Below, one piece after another: positions 19,062-28,818 of a DNA stretch of 64,000 nt. Origin of the DNA: Pseudomonas sp. KNUC1026. Its GTDB lineage: Bacteria > Pseudomonadota > Gammaproteobacteria > Pseudomonadales > Pseudomonadaceae. Location: NCBI RefSeq assembly GCF_021650705.1, contig NZ_CP087138.1, positions 2,852,001-2,916,000 of the forward strand, written 5' to 3'. A program made the translations under genes and the position numbers. The notes beneath the pieces were generated by a model. That model was not told the origin of the DNA, searched no databases, and saw nothing but the letters and a program-made list of their open reading frames with translations. Position 1 is the stretch's first letter, and every line of letters begins with the position of its first letter.

Positions 19062-19270
19062 GGCACGTTTCCTTGGCGCGTGTGCGCTTCGATGACGAAG
19101 TGGCGTTTTTTATCCAGGCTCAAGGCCCAGCGCTCGCCGGCGGGCAGCGCGGCGTCGACATCCTGCCATGTTTGGCCGCACAGGCGAACACCTCCGCCTT
19201 CGGCCAGGCGCCTGGCTGCCCCACGCGAGGGCTGCAGGCCGTGCTCCAGCAACAACTCGACCAACGGCAG
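19058..19270 (-). pseudogene. Fragment resembling the C-terminal S4 domain of a tyrosyl-tRNA synthetase
   Basis: About 70 residues that end at the TetR start with an ATGA overlap. The text ELLLEHGLQPSRGAARRLAE, then GGGVRLCGQTW, matches the pattern of the S4 RNA-binding tail of TyrRS (an alpha helix, then S-x-x-A-R-R-L, then a G-G-V strand). No synthetase catalytic domain is encoded upstream; the frame runs into an unrelated fragment at about 19275. It is most likely the stump of a second tyrS gene. The S4 assignment is from memory of the pattern and is moderately sure. Confidence 0.5.
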
Positions 19271-19279
19271 GCCGGCGGC

Positions 19280-19501
19280 CACACCTACGGGGCGTCCTTC
19301 GGCATCGCGGCCATGGGGATCAGCGCCCTCTCTGCGTACCAGGGCGATCTGATCCAGGCCCAGGCTGCGGCAGAAGCGAACATCCCGACGATCATGAGTG
19401 GCTCGTCGTTGATTCGCATGGAAACCATCGTTCAAGCCAACCCGAATGCCTGGTTTCAAGCCTCAGTGCCGGGCGTGTCCGAGAAGATCCTGGCGCTGCT
19501 G
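19280..19501 (+). pseudogene. Internal fragment of an FMN-dependent alpha-hydroxyacid dehydrogenase
   Basis: About 74 residues of an (S)-2-hydroxyacid oxidase/L-lactate dehydrogenase: GASFGIAAMGISALSAYQGD (FMN-binding loop), AEANIPTIMSGSSLIRMETI, then NAWFQASVPG where the family has WFQxY, and GVSEKILALL. The first ~70 residues and the last ~230 of a normal enzyme are missing. The sequence on either side in this frame is unlike the family. It abuts the S4 fragment on the opposite strand within about ten bases, so a deletion or recombination has joined two broken genes here. Confidence 0.7.
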
Positions 19502-19795
19502 GTCGTGAATGCACCGCTGGCGAAAACGCGAGAATGGCTGGTGAAGGATCGAAATCCGTCTCGAACAAGGCGTGCGCCACAGCGTGGTGCAGGTGGGGGT
19601 TAAAGTAACAAAACAGTGCATCTGCCTGCGCAAGCAAAAATCAATTGTTCAACAATAAATTCTTGATAAGCCTACTAATAGAAGGTGATTTTCTGAAAAT
19701 GGCATCTTTATTGCCCTGCTCCGGGCAGCTCTGATACCGGCATAAACTCGACCCCGCTTTGCCGGGCCGCCCCCACCTGAATCAGGAGGTTTGAC

Positions 19796-20590
19796 TTGAA
19801 CTCGATCGAGCTTGCCCGACAAGCCGCTGTAGATGCACGCAGCCGTTACCGCGAAGGCCTGGTAGCACCCACCGCAGGCATCGCGCCCGGCCTGACCCAG
19901 GCCAACCTGATTTCACTGCCCAAAGACTGGGCGTACGATTTCCTGCTGTTCGCCCAGCGCAACGCCCAGGCTTGCCCGGTATTGGACGTCACAGAACCCG
20001 GAAGCTACCGCACCGTGTTGGCGGAGAACGCCGACCTGCGCACCGACCTGCCGCGTTACCGTATCTGGCGTAATGGGGAATTGGCGGAGGAAGTCAGCGA
20101 TGCCAGCGAGCATTGGGCCGAGCACAGCGACCTGGTGAGCTTCCTGATTGGCTGCAGTTTCAGCTTTGAGGCCGATTTGGTGAGCGCCGGCATTGATGTT
20201 CGCCACATCAGCCAGGGTTGCAATGTGCCAATGTACCGTACGAACCGCGCCTGCCGGCCCGCTGGGCGGCTGCGCGGCAATATGGTCGTCTCGATGCGCC
20301 CCATCGCTGCCGACCGTGTGGCGGATGCGGCGAAGATCACCGCACGTTACCCAGGCGTGCACGGCGCACCGGTGCATGTGGGTGAGCCGGGGTTGCTGGG
20401 CATTGAGGACATCTCGCGCCCGGATTTCGGGGATACGGTGAGCATAAAGCCAGGAGAGATCCCGGTGTTCTGGGCGTGCGGGGTGACGCCGCAGGCGGTG
20501 GTGATGGCCTCTGGTGTGCCGTTCGCCATTTCGCATGCGCCGGGGCATATGTTTGTTACCGATGTGGGGGACAGTGTCTATCGGGTGTAG
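19796..20590 (+). CDS. Putative hydro-lyase, DUF1445 (UPF0317) family
   Basis: A 264-residue protein of the DUF1445 family, related to D-glutamate cyclase. Recognisable pieces are [20 protein letters not shown] near the N-terminus, LIGCSFSFE in the middle, [11 protein letters not shown], and the C-terminal [24 protein letters not shown] split over two strands of the fold. The strong AGGAGG at 19784-19789 fixes the TTG at 19796 as the start. It is a single gene; family members often sit beside 5-oxoprolinase-type genes, but none is here. Length agrees with the family (about 265). Confidence 0.88.
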   Translation: MNSIELARQAAVDARSRYREGLVAPTAGIAPGLTQANLISLPKDWAYDFLLFAQRNAQACPVLDVTEPGSYRTVLAENADLRTDLPRYRIWRNGELAEEVSDASEHWAEHSDLVSFLIGCSFSFEADLVSAGIDVRHISQGCNVPMYRTNRACRPAGRLRGNMVVSMRPIAADRVADAAKITARYPGVHGAPVHVGEPGLLGIEDISRPDFGDTVSIKPGEIPVFWACGVTPQAVVMASGVPFAISHAPGHMFVTDVGDSVYRV

Positions 20591-20650
20591 TTAGAGCACT
20601 CTGTCTGAGGTTGTCTACTGCCCTAACCGTACAGACGTTGATTGCAACGA

Positions 20651-20686
20651 AAACGAAAAAGCCCCGCAGATCATAATCTGCGGGGC
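20651..20686 (-). terminator. Rho-independent terminator of tRNA-Ser
   Basis: An 11-base perfect stem (20661-20671 and 20676-20686, arms GCCCCGCAGAT) with the loop CATA, followed on the minus strand by TTTTTCGTTT. It lies 12 bases beyond the tRNA 3' end. Confidence 0.9.
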
Positions 20687-20697
20687 CTTCCGATATA

Positions 20698-20788
20698 TGG
20701 CGGAGAGATAGGGATTTGAACCCTAGGTACTGTTGCCAGTACAACGGATTTCGAATCCGTCCCGTTCGAGCCACTCCGGCATCTCTCC
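20698..20788 (-). tRNA. tRNA-Ser (anticodon CGA)
   Basis: On the minus strand this reads GGAGAGATGCCGGAGTGG at the 5' end, has the anticodon arm ACGGA-TTCGAAA-TCCGT with anticodon CGA, a long variable arm as in class II tRNAs, the T-loop GGTTCAAATCC, and ends CTCTCCGCCA. The total of 91 bases including the encoded CCA fits tRNA-Ser, decoding UCG. It lies downstream of purC on the same strand and has its own terminator. Confidence 0.95.
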
Positions 20789-20985
20789 AATGGCGCGCAT
20801 CATACCAGCACATTGCCCAACCGCCAAACCCTTTTTTCAAAAAAACCTGAAAGGGATCAGGCGGTTGCGTGTGGCCTGGCTTTAGACGCTTGCCTGGGAA
20901 CCTTGTTGCAGCTGCACGGCGGGGTTTTGGAGACCACACGTCGTGCAGCGCAGCGCGCCCCGACCACGGGACGCGGGGCTAGGCC

Positions 20986-21697
20986 TTACAGCGGCACGCC
21001 CAGGCGTGCAGCGACTTCTTCGTAGGCCTCGATCACATCACCCAGGCCCTGGCGGAAGCGGTCCTTGTCCATCTTCTTGCGGGTTTCCTTGTCCCACAGG
21101 CGGCAGCCGTCGGGGCTGAATTCGTCGCCCAGCACGATCTGGCCGTGGAACAGGCCGAATTCGAGCTTGAAGTCCACCAGCAGCAGGCCGGCGTCGTCGA
21201 ACAGCTTGCTCGAGCACTTCGTTGACCTTCAGCGACAGGGCTTTCATGGTCGCGAGGTTTTCAGCGCTGGCCCAGCCGAAGGCGATGACGTGGGATTCAT
21301 TGATGAAGGGGTCACCCTTGGCATCGTCCTTCAGGAACAGCTCGAAGGTGGACGGCGAGAGCTGCAGGCCCTCCTCCACGCCAAGGCGCTTGACCAGGCT
21401 GCCGGCGGCGTAGTTGCGCACCACGCACTCGACCGGGATCATCTCGAGCTTTTTCACCAGTGCTTCGTTGTCGCCCAGCAGGCGGTCGAACTGGGTGGGC
21501 ACGCCGGCTTCTTCAAGCTTTTGCATGATGAAGGCGTTGAACTTGTTGTTCACCATGCCCTTGCGGTCGAGCTGTTCGATGCGCTTGCCGTCAAACGCCG
21601 AAGTGTCGTTGCGAAACAGCAGGATCAGGCGGTCGGCGTCGTCGGTCTTGTAAACCGACTTGGCCTTGCCGCGGTAGAGTTCTTCGCGTTTTTCCAT
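20986..21697 (-). CDS. purC: SAICAR synthase PurC (one frameshift)
   Basis: PurC joins CAIR and aspartate with ATP in purine synthesis. The reconstructed protein is 236 residues, the normal length. It starts [20 protein letters not shown] and has the conserved [20 protein letters not shown] and the C-terminal [20 protein letters not shown]. The frame shifts near 21209 by one extra base: LKVNEVL should run on into [18 protein letters not shown]. PurC is essential without external purines, so this is most likely a sequence error. Last gene of the dapA-bamC-hydrolase-purC operon. Confidence 0.94.
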
Positions 21698-21724
21698 GAT
21701 GGCTCCGCTCAAGGATGTGGGGGC

Positions 21725-22484
21725 TCAGGCGATCTCGCGCCAGTCTAGCCCAAAAGCTTGGTCAGCCACCTGTGGCCAGGCCGGGTCGCACCCCAGGGTG
21801 CTGGTGAACCGGTCCAGTGCCAACTGGGGCTGGTTGTTCTTGCTGCTCAGGTGGGCCAGCACCAGGTGTTGCAGGCCTTGCCAACCGAGCTCGGCCACCA
21901 GGCTGGCGGCCTGGTGGTTGTTCAAATGGCCCCTGTCGCCGCCCACACGCTGCTTGAGGAACCAGGGATAAGGCCCGGCCGCCAGCAGGTCGCGACAGTG
22001 GTTGGCTTCGATCACCAAAGCGTCTAGGCCTTCGTAATGGTTGAGCACCCGGCCGCAGTAGGAGCCGAGATCGGTCAGCAGGCCGAAGCGGCGCTGGCCG
22101 TTGCTGAACACGTACTGGGTGGGCTCACGGGCGTCGATGAGCAACGCCCACCACACTCACCTGCAGCTCGCCGATGTCGAAGCGGTCGCCACAGCGCACA
22201 TGGCGCGTAGCGAGCACCGGCTTGCGCAAGCCGCTGGCAGTGCCTTCGCTGAGGTAGACCGGCACGCCGTAGCGCTTGGCCAGCAACGCCACGCCATGCA
22301 CGTGGTCGGCATGTTCGTGGGTGAGAGGCACCGCGCTCAGTTGCCGGGCATGCACGCCCAGCAGCGCCAGGCGGCGTTCGGTTTCCTTCAGCGAAAAGCC
22401 GCAGTCGACCAGGACCAACGTGTTGCCCTGGGCGACCAGCGTGCCATTTCCCTGGCTCCCGCTTCCTCGAACAGCGAAGCGCAC
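21725..22484 (-). CDS. Metallo-beta-lactamase fold hydrolase (YycJ-like), one frameshift
   Basis: A 252-residue zinc hydrolase of the beta-lactamase fold. It starts with a GTG at 22484 directly after the bamC stop (RFAVRGSGSQGN), has the metal motif LTHEHADHVHG at about residue 55, and the later DLGSYCG and IEANHC motifs of the YycJ/RNase Z-like group. One extra base near 22138 breaks it: VVGVAHDAREPTQYVFSNG is the corrected reading. The gene is always found between bamC and purC in pseudomonads. Its substrate is not known; nuclease activity is possible. Confidence 0.87.
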
Positions 22485-23604
22485 TTAGCCCAGGTTATCC
22501 TGAATGACGCTCAGCACGCGGCGCGCGACATCAGCCGGGGCGACGGTGTTGATGTTCTTCTCCACCGTGACCTCGACGCTGTCGCCCACCTTGCTCAGGC
22601 GCACCTGATAACGCTCGGCGCGGGCTTCGAGCTCTTCCTTGCTCGGCGTATGGCCGAACATGCGGCCGAAGAAGCCTGGCTTGTTGTCTTCAGGGTTGCC
22701 CGGCTTCTCGGCCAGGTTGATGTAGTAAAGGCCCAGGCTGCGGTTGATGTCCTCGACGCGCCATTGGCCGTGGTCCAGAGCGCGGCCGACGCTGCTCCAG
22801 GCGCGGTCCAGGTCGGCGCCGACGGTGAGCACCGGGTTGCCGCTGCCGTCTTCGCTCAGGCTTCACGCGGCTTGGGGCGTCGTCGTCGCGCGCGGCCACC
22901 AGGGAAGCCGAACCGCCCTTCTCTGCATCGCGGGTGAGGCTGGCCAGCATCTGGTCGACCAGTGCTGCGTCCATGCCGCCTGCGGCAGGGCGCGACGGGA
23001 ATTCGACGTCGGCGCTGCTGCCGGCCGGGCGTTCGACGCTGGCGATGTAGATTTCGCTGCTGTTACGGGCCACACCCGGCTCGATGCGCACATGCACGCG
23101 CACTTCGTCGGACGGATTCTGCGCCGAGCCCTTCAGGCGCTCGGCCAGCGAACCGGACAGTTGATCCAGCGGCTGCCAGGCGGTGGAGAATTCACCCGTG
23201 GCGACGCGGTCGTCGACGATGCGGAAACCGTTGTTCTCGAAGAACTGATGCGCCACCGGCCAGGCTTGCGCCGGCGGTGTTTGCGCCAGGATCCAGCTGG
23301 AGCCGGCGCTGCGCTGCAGGGTGTAGGTGGTGGTGTCGGCGACGGCCTCCAGGCGCTGCGGGCGCGGCACCTCGAAGCTCTTGTCGGCGGTGCTGTCGGC
23401 GACGTTGCGCGGAATCGGCAGCAACGGGTCCAGGCGCTTGGTGGCCTGGATGTCGGCGGGGACTTCCATCGGCGCGGTCTGCCGCGCATCCAGGTAATCG
23501 TTGCCGCGGTCACGGAAATAACCGTGCTCGCCCCACACCCAACCGCAGCCACTGGTGCTGGAAATGATGACCGCCAGGGCGGAGAGACCTGCCAAACGCT
23601 TCAT
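22485..23604 (-). CDS. bamC: Outer membrane assembly lipoprotein BamC (one frameshift)
   Basis: BamC is a lipoprotein of the BAM complex that inserts beta-barrel proteins into the outer membrane. The N-terminus has a signal peptide with lipobox (STSGC, cysteine near residue 20) and the conserved start of the mature protein WVWGEHGYFRDRGNDYLD. Two helix-grip domains follow. The frame changes near 22860 (one base extra or two lost); the second frame carries the C-terminal domain from LSEDGSGNPVLTVGADLDRAW to the end. The reconstructed length of about 372 residues suits the Pseudomonas protein. Its stop is adjacent to the next gene's GTG. Confidence 0.9.
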
Positions 23605-23621
23605 GCGGTGTACTTCCTCGA

Positions 23622-24501
23622 TCAGACCAAAACGCCGGACTGGCGCATGGCCTGCCGCAGCGGTTCTTGACAGGCATCGCTCAACCAGGTGAGCGGCAGA
23701 CGAATACCTTCGGGCATCAGGCCCAGTTGATTCATCGCGAACTTCACCGGAATCGGGTTGGCTTCGATGAACAGGTTCTTGTGCAGCGGCATCAGGTGTT
23801 CGTTGATGGCGCGTGCTTTGGCAGCATCGCCGGCCAGCGCGGCGGCGCAGAGGTCTGCCACCTGGCGCGGGGCCACGTTGGCGGTGACCGAGATATTGCC
23901 CTTGCCACCGAGCAGGATCAGCTCGACGGCCGTGATGTCGTCGCCAGAGAACAGCAGGAAATCGCCGTCGGTGCGGTCGAGGATCTGCTGGGCACGGGCC
24001 ATGTCGCCGGTCGCTTCCTTGATGCCGATGATGTTCGGCACCTTCGACAGCCGGGCGACGGTGTCGGCGAGCATGTCGCAGGCGGTGCGGCCCGGTACGT
24101 TGTAGAGGATCTGCGGGATGGCGACGGCTTCGGCGATGTGCTTGAAGTGCTGGTACAGGCCCTCCTGGGTGGGCCGGTTGTAGTACGGAGTCACCAGCAG
24201 GCAGGCGTCGGCGCCGGCGGACCTGGCATTCTGAGTGAGCTCGACCGCTTCACGGGTGGAGTTCGCGCCGGTGCCGGCGATCACGGGGATACGTTTGTTG
24301 ACCTGCTGCACGACACGCTTGATGACATCGATGTGCTCGTTCACGTCGAGGGTAGCCGACTCACCCGGTGGTGCCGACCGCGACGATGGCGTCGGTGCCG
24401 TTTTCGAGGTGGAAGTCGACCAGCTTCTCGAGGCTGGCCCAATCCAGATCGCCTTTCGCGTTCATTGGAGTGACCAACGCCACCATGCTGCCCGTGTACA
24501 T
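23622..24501 (-). CDS. dapA: 4-hydroxy-tetrahydrodipicolinate synthase DapA (one frameshift)
   Basis: DapA condenses pyruvate and aspartate semialdehyde, the first step of lysine and diaminopimelate synthesis. It starts [17 protein letters not shown]. Near 24366 one extra G breaks the frame: the GTTG motif should continue as [14 protein letters not shown]. The remaining part has [14 protein letters not shown], the tyrosine of the catalytic triad in ILYNVPGRT, and the Schiff-base lysine in [11 protein letters not shown]. The corrected length is 292 residues, exactly that of the family. As dapA is essential, the break is taken as a sequence error. First gene of the operon reaching purC; divergent from gcvR. 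Confidence 0.95.
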
Positions 24502-24708
24502 GCAACCGCTCCTGCCAGAAAAAGTCGGGTAATGGTACTGGCGCGCCGGGCCTTTCACAAGCGACCGCCAGTACGGCGAGCATTCCCTGTGCCGGGGAAT
24601 TTCGGTACCCTTCCTTCTTTGGCCGGGCCGGTACTGCCCGCAGGCCGTTGCGCCGCCCTCGGCGCCAGGGCCAAACCCTCCGGCCGCTCATCGCTTTAGG
24701 AAGGCTGC

Positions 24709-25269
24709 ATGTCCACCCCACCCGTTCGCGAACAGTTCCTCGTCATCACCGCCCTTGGCCGCAACCCCATGGAGCTGACCAGCGTGCTCAGCCGCGCCGC
24801 CCATGAAAACCGCTGCGCGGTGATCACCTCGCGGCTCACCCGCCATGGCGAGTTCAGCGCACTGGTGCTGCAGGTGGGCGGCAACTGGGACGCCCTGGCC
24901 CGCCTGGAGGCCGGCGTGCCTGCCCTGGCCAAGCGCCATGAGCTGACCATCAACGTGGTGCGCAGCGCCAACCTGGAGCCGCGCCCGCTGGCGTTGCCCT
25001 ACGTGGCCTACGTCAGCTCCGTCTACCGCCCCGACATCGTCAGCGAGCTGTGCCAGTTCTTCACCGACCACAACGTCGACCTGGAAAACCTAACGCTCGA
25101 CACCTGGGAAGCGCCCCAGACCGGCGGCATGATGCTCAACGCCACCTTCACCGTCACCCTGCCGGCGGGCGTGCAGATCAGTTGGCTGCGCGACCACTTC
25201 CTGGATTTCGCCGACGCCTTGAACCTGGACGCGCTGATCGAACCCTGGCGCCCACAGAACCCAGCCTGA
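24709..25269 (+). CDS. gcvR: Glycine cleavage system regulator GcvR (double ACT domain)
   Basis: A 186-residue protein made of two ACT domains. The first begins REQFLVITALGRNPMELTSV, the second YVSYVYRPDI-like with FTDHNVDLENLTLDTW. In E. coli GcvR binds GcvA and represses the gcv operon when glycine is low; in Pseudomonas the same protein sits in front of bcp, as here. The ATG at 24709 follows an AGGAAGG site. The frame is intact. The bcp gene starts 10 bases after its stop, so both are probably one transcript. Confidence 0.88.
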   Translation: MSTPPVREQFLVITALGRNPMELTSVLSRAAHENRCAVITSRLTRHGEFSALVLQVGGNWDALARLEAGVPALAKRHELTINVVRSANLEPRPLALPYVAYVSSVYRPDIVSELCQFFTDHNVDLENLTLDTWEAPQTGGMMLNATFTVTLPAGVQISWLRDHFLDFADALNLDALIEPWRPQNPA

Positions 25270-25279
25270 GGACACCCGC

Positions 25280-25743
25280 ATGGCCGTAGCCGTCGACCAA
25301 CCCGTTCCCGAATTCAGCGCCCAGGCCACTGGCGGCGAGGCGGTTTCGCTTTCCGCCCTCAAGGGCCGCAAGGTGGTGCTGTATTTCTACCCCAAGGACA
25401 GCACACCCGGCTGCACCACCGAAGGCCAGGGCTTTCGTGACGCGCTGGAGGCGTTCAAGGCCGCCGGCGCCGAGGTGTTCGGCGTTTCCCGTGACGGGAT
25501 CAAGAGCCACGAGAACTTCAAGGCCAAGCAGGGCTTTACCTTCGAGCTGATCAGCGACAAGGACGAGGCGCTCTGCCAGCTGTTCGACGTGATCAAGCTC
25601 AAGAAGCTCTACGGCAAGGAATACCTGGGCGTAGACCGCAGCACCTTCCTGATAGACGCCGACGGCGTGCTGCGCCGTGAATGGCGCGGGTGAAGGTGCC
25701 GGGGCATGTCGACGAAGTGCTCGCCGCCACCCAGGCGCTGTAA
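25280..25743 (+). CDS. bcp: Thiol peroxidase Bcp (peroxiredoxin), one frameshift near C-terminus
   Basis: A 154-residue peroxiredoxin of the Bcp/PrxQ group that reduces hydroperoxides using thioredoxin. The peroxidatic cysteine is in DSTPGCTTEGQGFRD (near residue 47). The second cysteine five residues on, present in E. coli Bcp, is replaced here (GQG), so this is a one-cysteine form or uses another cysteine (one lies in EALCQLF). A base is missing at 25688-25690 (GGGG read as GGG): RREWRG should continue VKVPGHVDEVLAATQAL to the stop at 25743. Confidence 0.92.
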
Positions 25744-25757
25744 GCACGTTATGCGAA

Positions 25758-25777
25758 GGGGAGCCACAAGGCTCCCC
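25758..25777. terminator. Hairpin between convergent bcp and AI-2E permease genes
   Basis: A perfect 8-base stem GGGGAGCC/GGCTCCCC with the loop ACAA in the 41 bases between two converging genes. It can serve both transcripts; no strong T-run is present on either side. Confidence 0.65.
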
Positions 25778-25784
25778 TCGAGCG

Positions 25785-26856
25785 CTAGACGAGCGGCGCC
25801 ACCGGGGGCTCGTCATTCTTCGGCCAGGCATCCAGCACCGCCTTCACCAGCGTCGCCAGCGGGATGGCGAAGAATACCCCAGAAGCCCCACAGCCCGCCG
25901 AACAGCAGCACGGCGCAAATGATAGCGACCGGATGCAGGTTCACCGCCTCGGCGAACAGCAGCGGCACCAGCACGTTGCCATCCAGCGCCTGGATCACCC
26001 CGTAAACCACCATCAGGTAGATGAACTGGTCGCTCCAGCCCCATTGGAACAGGCCGATGATCGCCACCGGCACGGTCACCAGCACGGTGCCGACGTAAGG
26101 CACCACCACCGACACACCCACCAGCAGCGCCAGCAAGGCTGCGTAGTTCAGGCCCATCACCAGAAAGCCGATGTAGGTGGCCACGCCGCAGATGAAGATC
26201 TCGATCACCTTGCCGCGGATGTAATTGGCGATCTGCCTGTTCATTTCCTGCGCCACGCGGGTGAGCAGGTCGCGCTGGCGCGGCAGATAGCCACGTACCC
26301 AACGGCCGATCATCTCGCGGTCCTTGAGGAAGAAGAACACCAGGATCGGCACCAGCACGCAGTAGATCATCGCGTTCACCAGCAGACGCAGGCTCGACAG
26401 CGACACCGTGAGCGCCCACTGGCCGAACTTGCCGACCTCGCCACGGGCGGTTTCGATGGCCGCCAGCACTTGCTCGTCGGTGACCAGGTGCGGGTAGCGC
26501 TCCGGCAACAGCAACAGCAGCGACTGGCCCTTGCCCAGCATGCCGGGCATCTCGTTGACCAGTGTGATGAACTGGTGCCACAGCAGCGGCACCAGCACCA
26601 CCACGAACAGCACCACGCCCACCATGAACAGGCCGAACACCAGCGCCACCGCCAGCGCTGACGGCACCTTGAGGCGTTCCAGGCGCGCCACCAGGCCGTG
26701 CATCAGAAACGACAGCACCATGCCGGCCAGCACCGGCGCGAGCATGCCACCCACCGTGAGCACCACGGTGAAGGCCAGCACCAGCAGCACCACCAGTGCC
26801 ACGGCTTCTTCGTCAGAGAAATAACGCTGGGTCCAGTCTTGCAGCAGTTTGAACAT
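25785..26856 (-). CDS. AI-2E family (PerM) membrane transporter, frameshifted near C-terminus
   Basis: About 357 residues with seven to eight membrane helices of the AI-2E transporter/PerM family, which exports autoinducer-2 or other small solutes. Landmarks are GGMLAPVLAGMVLSFLMHGL near the N-terminus, VPILVFFFLKDREMIGRWV in the middle and VVPYVGTVLVTVPVAIIGL. Near 25877 the frame changes (two bases lost or one gained): LWGFWG should run on as VFFAIPLATLVKAVLDAWPK to a stop at 25785, replacing a nonsense tail that ends at 25813. The corrected C-terminus matches the family. Confidence 0.88.
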
Positions 26857-26880
26857 CGCAGGTTCCGTTAGCGCGTGCGG

Positions 26881-27120
26881 TCAGGCCTTCCTGAGCCAAT
26901 AGATGAAGCGTTCGCCTTCGACCGTTTCGTGCAGCAGCGCGTGGCCGGCCAATTGGGCGAAGGCACGAAAGTCACGCTGCGAGCCGGCGTCGGTGGCGGT
27001 CACCTTGAGCACCTCGCCGCTGGCCAGCCCGTTGAGGGCAAGCTTGGCTTTAAGTAAAGGCAATGGACAATTCAGACCGCTGGCATCCAGCTCCGCGTCA
27101 CATCGGGTTACATCATTCAT
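26881..27120 (-). CDS. TusA/SirA-like sulfur carrier protein
   Basis: A 79-residue protein of the TusA family with the hallmark CPLPLLKAK motif, in which the cysteine (about residue 18) carries a persulfide. The fold is a small two-layer alpha/beta domain. TusA relays sulfur for tRNA thiolation or other pathways; several paralogues exist in Pseudomonas and this one, next to the AI-2E family gene, is the usual partner of PerM rather than the classical tusA. The ATG at 27120 (MNDVTRCDAEL) is chosen from the domain start. It reads 24 bases ahead of the permease gene and is probably co-transcribed. Confidence 0.87.
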   Translation of the reverse strand: MNDVTRCDAELDASGLNCPLPLLKAKLALNGLASGEVLKVTATDAGSQRDFRAFAQLAGHALLHETVEGERFIYWLRKA

Positions 27121-27263
27121 GGGAAATTCTGACCGATAGCAAAGCCCGGACGTTACAGGCTTGCGCACTCGCGCCGCAAGCGAGCCGCAGGCCAGGGCGG
27201 CCATGCTTGCAGGCGGGCACCCACGCCCCTTACAGTCTGCTTTTCGCTGCCCGAGCCCCACGG

Positions 27264-28697
27264 ATGACCTTCCTGCGCCCTGCTCTGCTGACGCTCGCCT
27301 GCCTGCTGGCCATGCCCACTCACGCCGACGACCTGCCCTCATTGGGCGATTCGACCTCGGCAATCGTTTCGCCGCAACAGGAGCACGACCTGGGCCGCGC
27401 CTGGCTGAGCGTGCTGCGGGGCCAGGTGGGGCAACTGTCTGACCCGCAACTCAAGGACTACGTCGAGAACAGCGTGTACCGGCTGGCTGAAAGCAGCGAA
27501 GTGCAGGACCGGCGCCTGGAATTCATCCTGGTCGACAGCAAGGAGCTGAACGCCTTCGCCGCACCCGGCGGGATCATCGGCGTGAATGGCGGCCTGTTCC
27601 TGGGCGCTGAAACCGAAGGCCAGTACGCCGCCGTGCTGGCGCACGAATTGGGCCACTTGTCGCAGCGCCACTTCGCCCGAGGCGTCGAGGCCCAGCAGCA
27701 CATGCAGATCCCGCTGATGGCCGGCCTGCTCGCAGGTGTGGTGATGGCAGCGGCCGGCGCCGGTGAAGCCGGCATGGCGACGATCTTCGGCACCCAGGCG
27801 GCGGCGATCCAGAACCAGCTAGGGTTCTCGCGGCAGAACGAGGCCGAAGCCGACCGTGCCGGTATCCTCACCCTCCAGCGTGCCGGCTACGACCCACGCA
27901 ACATGCCGAACATGTTCGAGCGCTTGGCCAAGCAGTACCAATACGGCGGCCGCCCGCCTGAATTTCTGCTCACTCACCCGGTCACCGAGTCACGCATCGC
28001 CGACACCCGCAACCGCGCCGAGCAATCCAAGCCCGGTGGCAAGGAAGACAGCCAGGTATACCAGTACATGCGCGCCCGCGCGCAGCTGATCTACGAAGAC
28101 TCCCCCGGCATGGCCACCAAGCGCTTTCGTGCGCGGCTGGACGAGAACCCCAACGACAACGGCGCCCGCTATGGCCTGGCACTCTCGCTCACCAAGGCCG
28201 GGCAACTCAACGAAGCGCGCGATACCCTGCGCCCGCTGCTGGCGGCCAACCCCAACGACCTCACCCTGAACCTGGCCGAGATGGACCTGGACATCACCAA
28301 CAACCGCATCCCCGACGCACAGAAGCGGGTCGAGACGATGCTGGCGCAGTACCCCGACAGTTACCCGTTGAACCAGATGCGCATCAACCTGCTGCTCAAG
28401 CAGAACCGCAACGCCGAGGCGGAAAAAGGCCTCAACCAACTGCTCGACAGCCGCCCGCACGACCCGGATGTGTGGAGCCTGGTTGCCGATGCCCGCGGGT
28501 TGAACGGCAATATCGTGGGCTCTTACCAGGCCCGGGCCGAGTACCTGGCCCTGACCGGCGACTACAAAGGCGCCGAGCAGCAACTCGAATTCGCCAAGCG
28601 CCGCGCTGCAGACAACTTCCCGCTGGCCTCGCGGATCGATGCGCGCGAGAAGGAAATCCGCGACCAGGCACGGATGGCCAAGGACATGATGCGCTGA
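27264..28697 (+). CDS. M48 family metalloprotease with TPR repeats (BepA-like)
   Basis: A 477-residue exported protein. The ATG at 27264 begins a signal peptide (MTFLRPALLTLACLLAMPTHA). The protease domain has the zinc motif AHELGHLSQRH near residue 135 and the downstream glutamate in NEAEADRAG. The C-terminal 200 residues form tetratricopeptide repeats (for example ARYGLALSLTKAGQLNEARD). BepA of E. coli is a periplasmic chaperone-protease that assists or degrades LptD and BamA, and this is its likely counterpart. It is divergent from the TusA-like gene. The frame is intact. Confidence 0.9.
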   Translation: MTFLRPALLTLACLLAMPTHADDLPSLGDSTSAIVSPQQEHDLGRAWLSVLRGQVGQLSDPQLKDYVENSVYRLAESSEVQDRRLEFILVDSKELNAFAAPGGIIGVNGGLFLGAETEGQYAAVLAHELGHLSQRHFARGVEAQQHMQIPLMAGLLAGVVMAAAGAGEAGMATIFGTQAAAIQNQLGFSRQNEAEADRAGILTLQRAGYDPRNMPNMFERLAKQYQYGGRPPEFLLTHPVTESRIADTRNRAEQSKPGGKEDSQVYQYMRARAQLIYEDSPGMATKRFRARLDENPNDNGARYGLALSLTKAGQLNEARDTLRPLLAANPNDLTLNLAEMDLDITNNRIPDAQKRVETMLAQYPDSYPLNQMRINLLLKQNRNAEAEKGLNQLLDSRPHDPDVWSLVADARGLNGNIVGSYQARAEYLALTGDYKGAEQQLEFAKRRAADNFPLASRIDAREKEIRDQARMAKDMMR

Positions 28698-28708
28698 CCT
28701 TTGCACCT

Positions 28709-28809
28709 GTAGGAGAGCGGCTGCGCCGCGCGACGCGCGGACCTGCCGGCCACGAGAATCGGGCAGCATTCAAGCCTTGTACGTCGCGCGGCAAAGCCGC
28801 AGCTCCTAC
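28709..28809. repeat. REP doublet (inverted pair)
   Basis: Two inverted REP elements with the terminus GTAGGAG and the inner text GCCGCGCGACG: 28711-28739 on the plus strand and 28781-28809 on the minus strand, separated by about 40 bases. They lie between the convergent protease and EamA genes. Related units are at 43829-43858 and 50767-50855. Confidence 0.8.
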
Positions 28810-28818
28810 CCGCACGGC

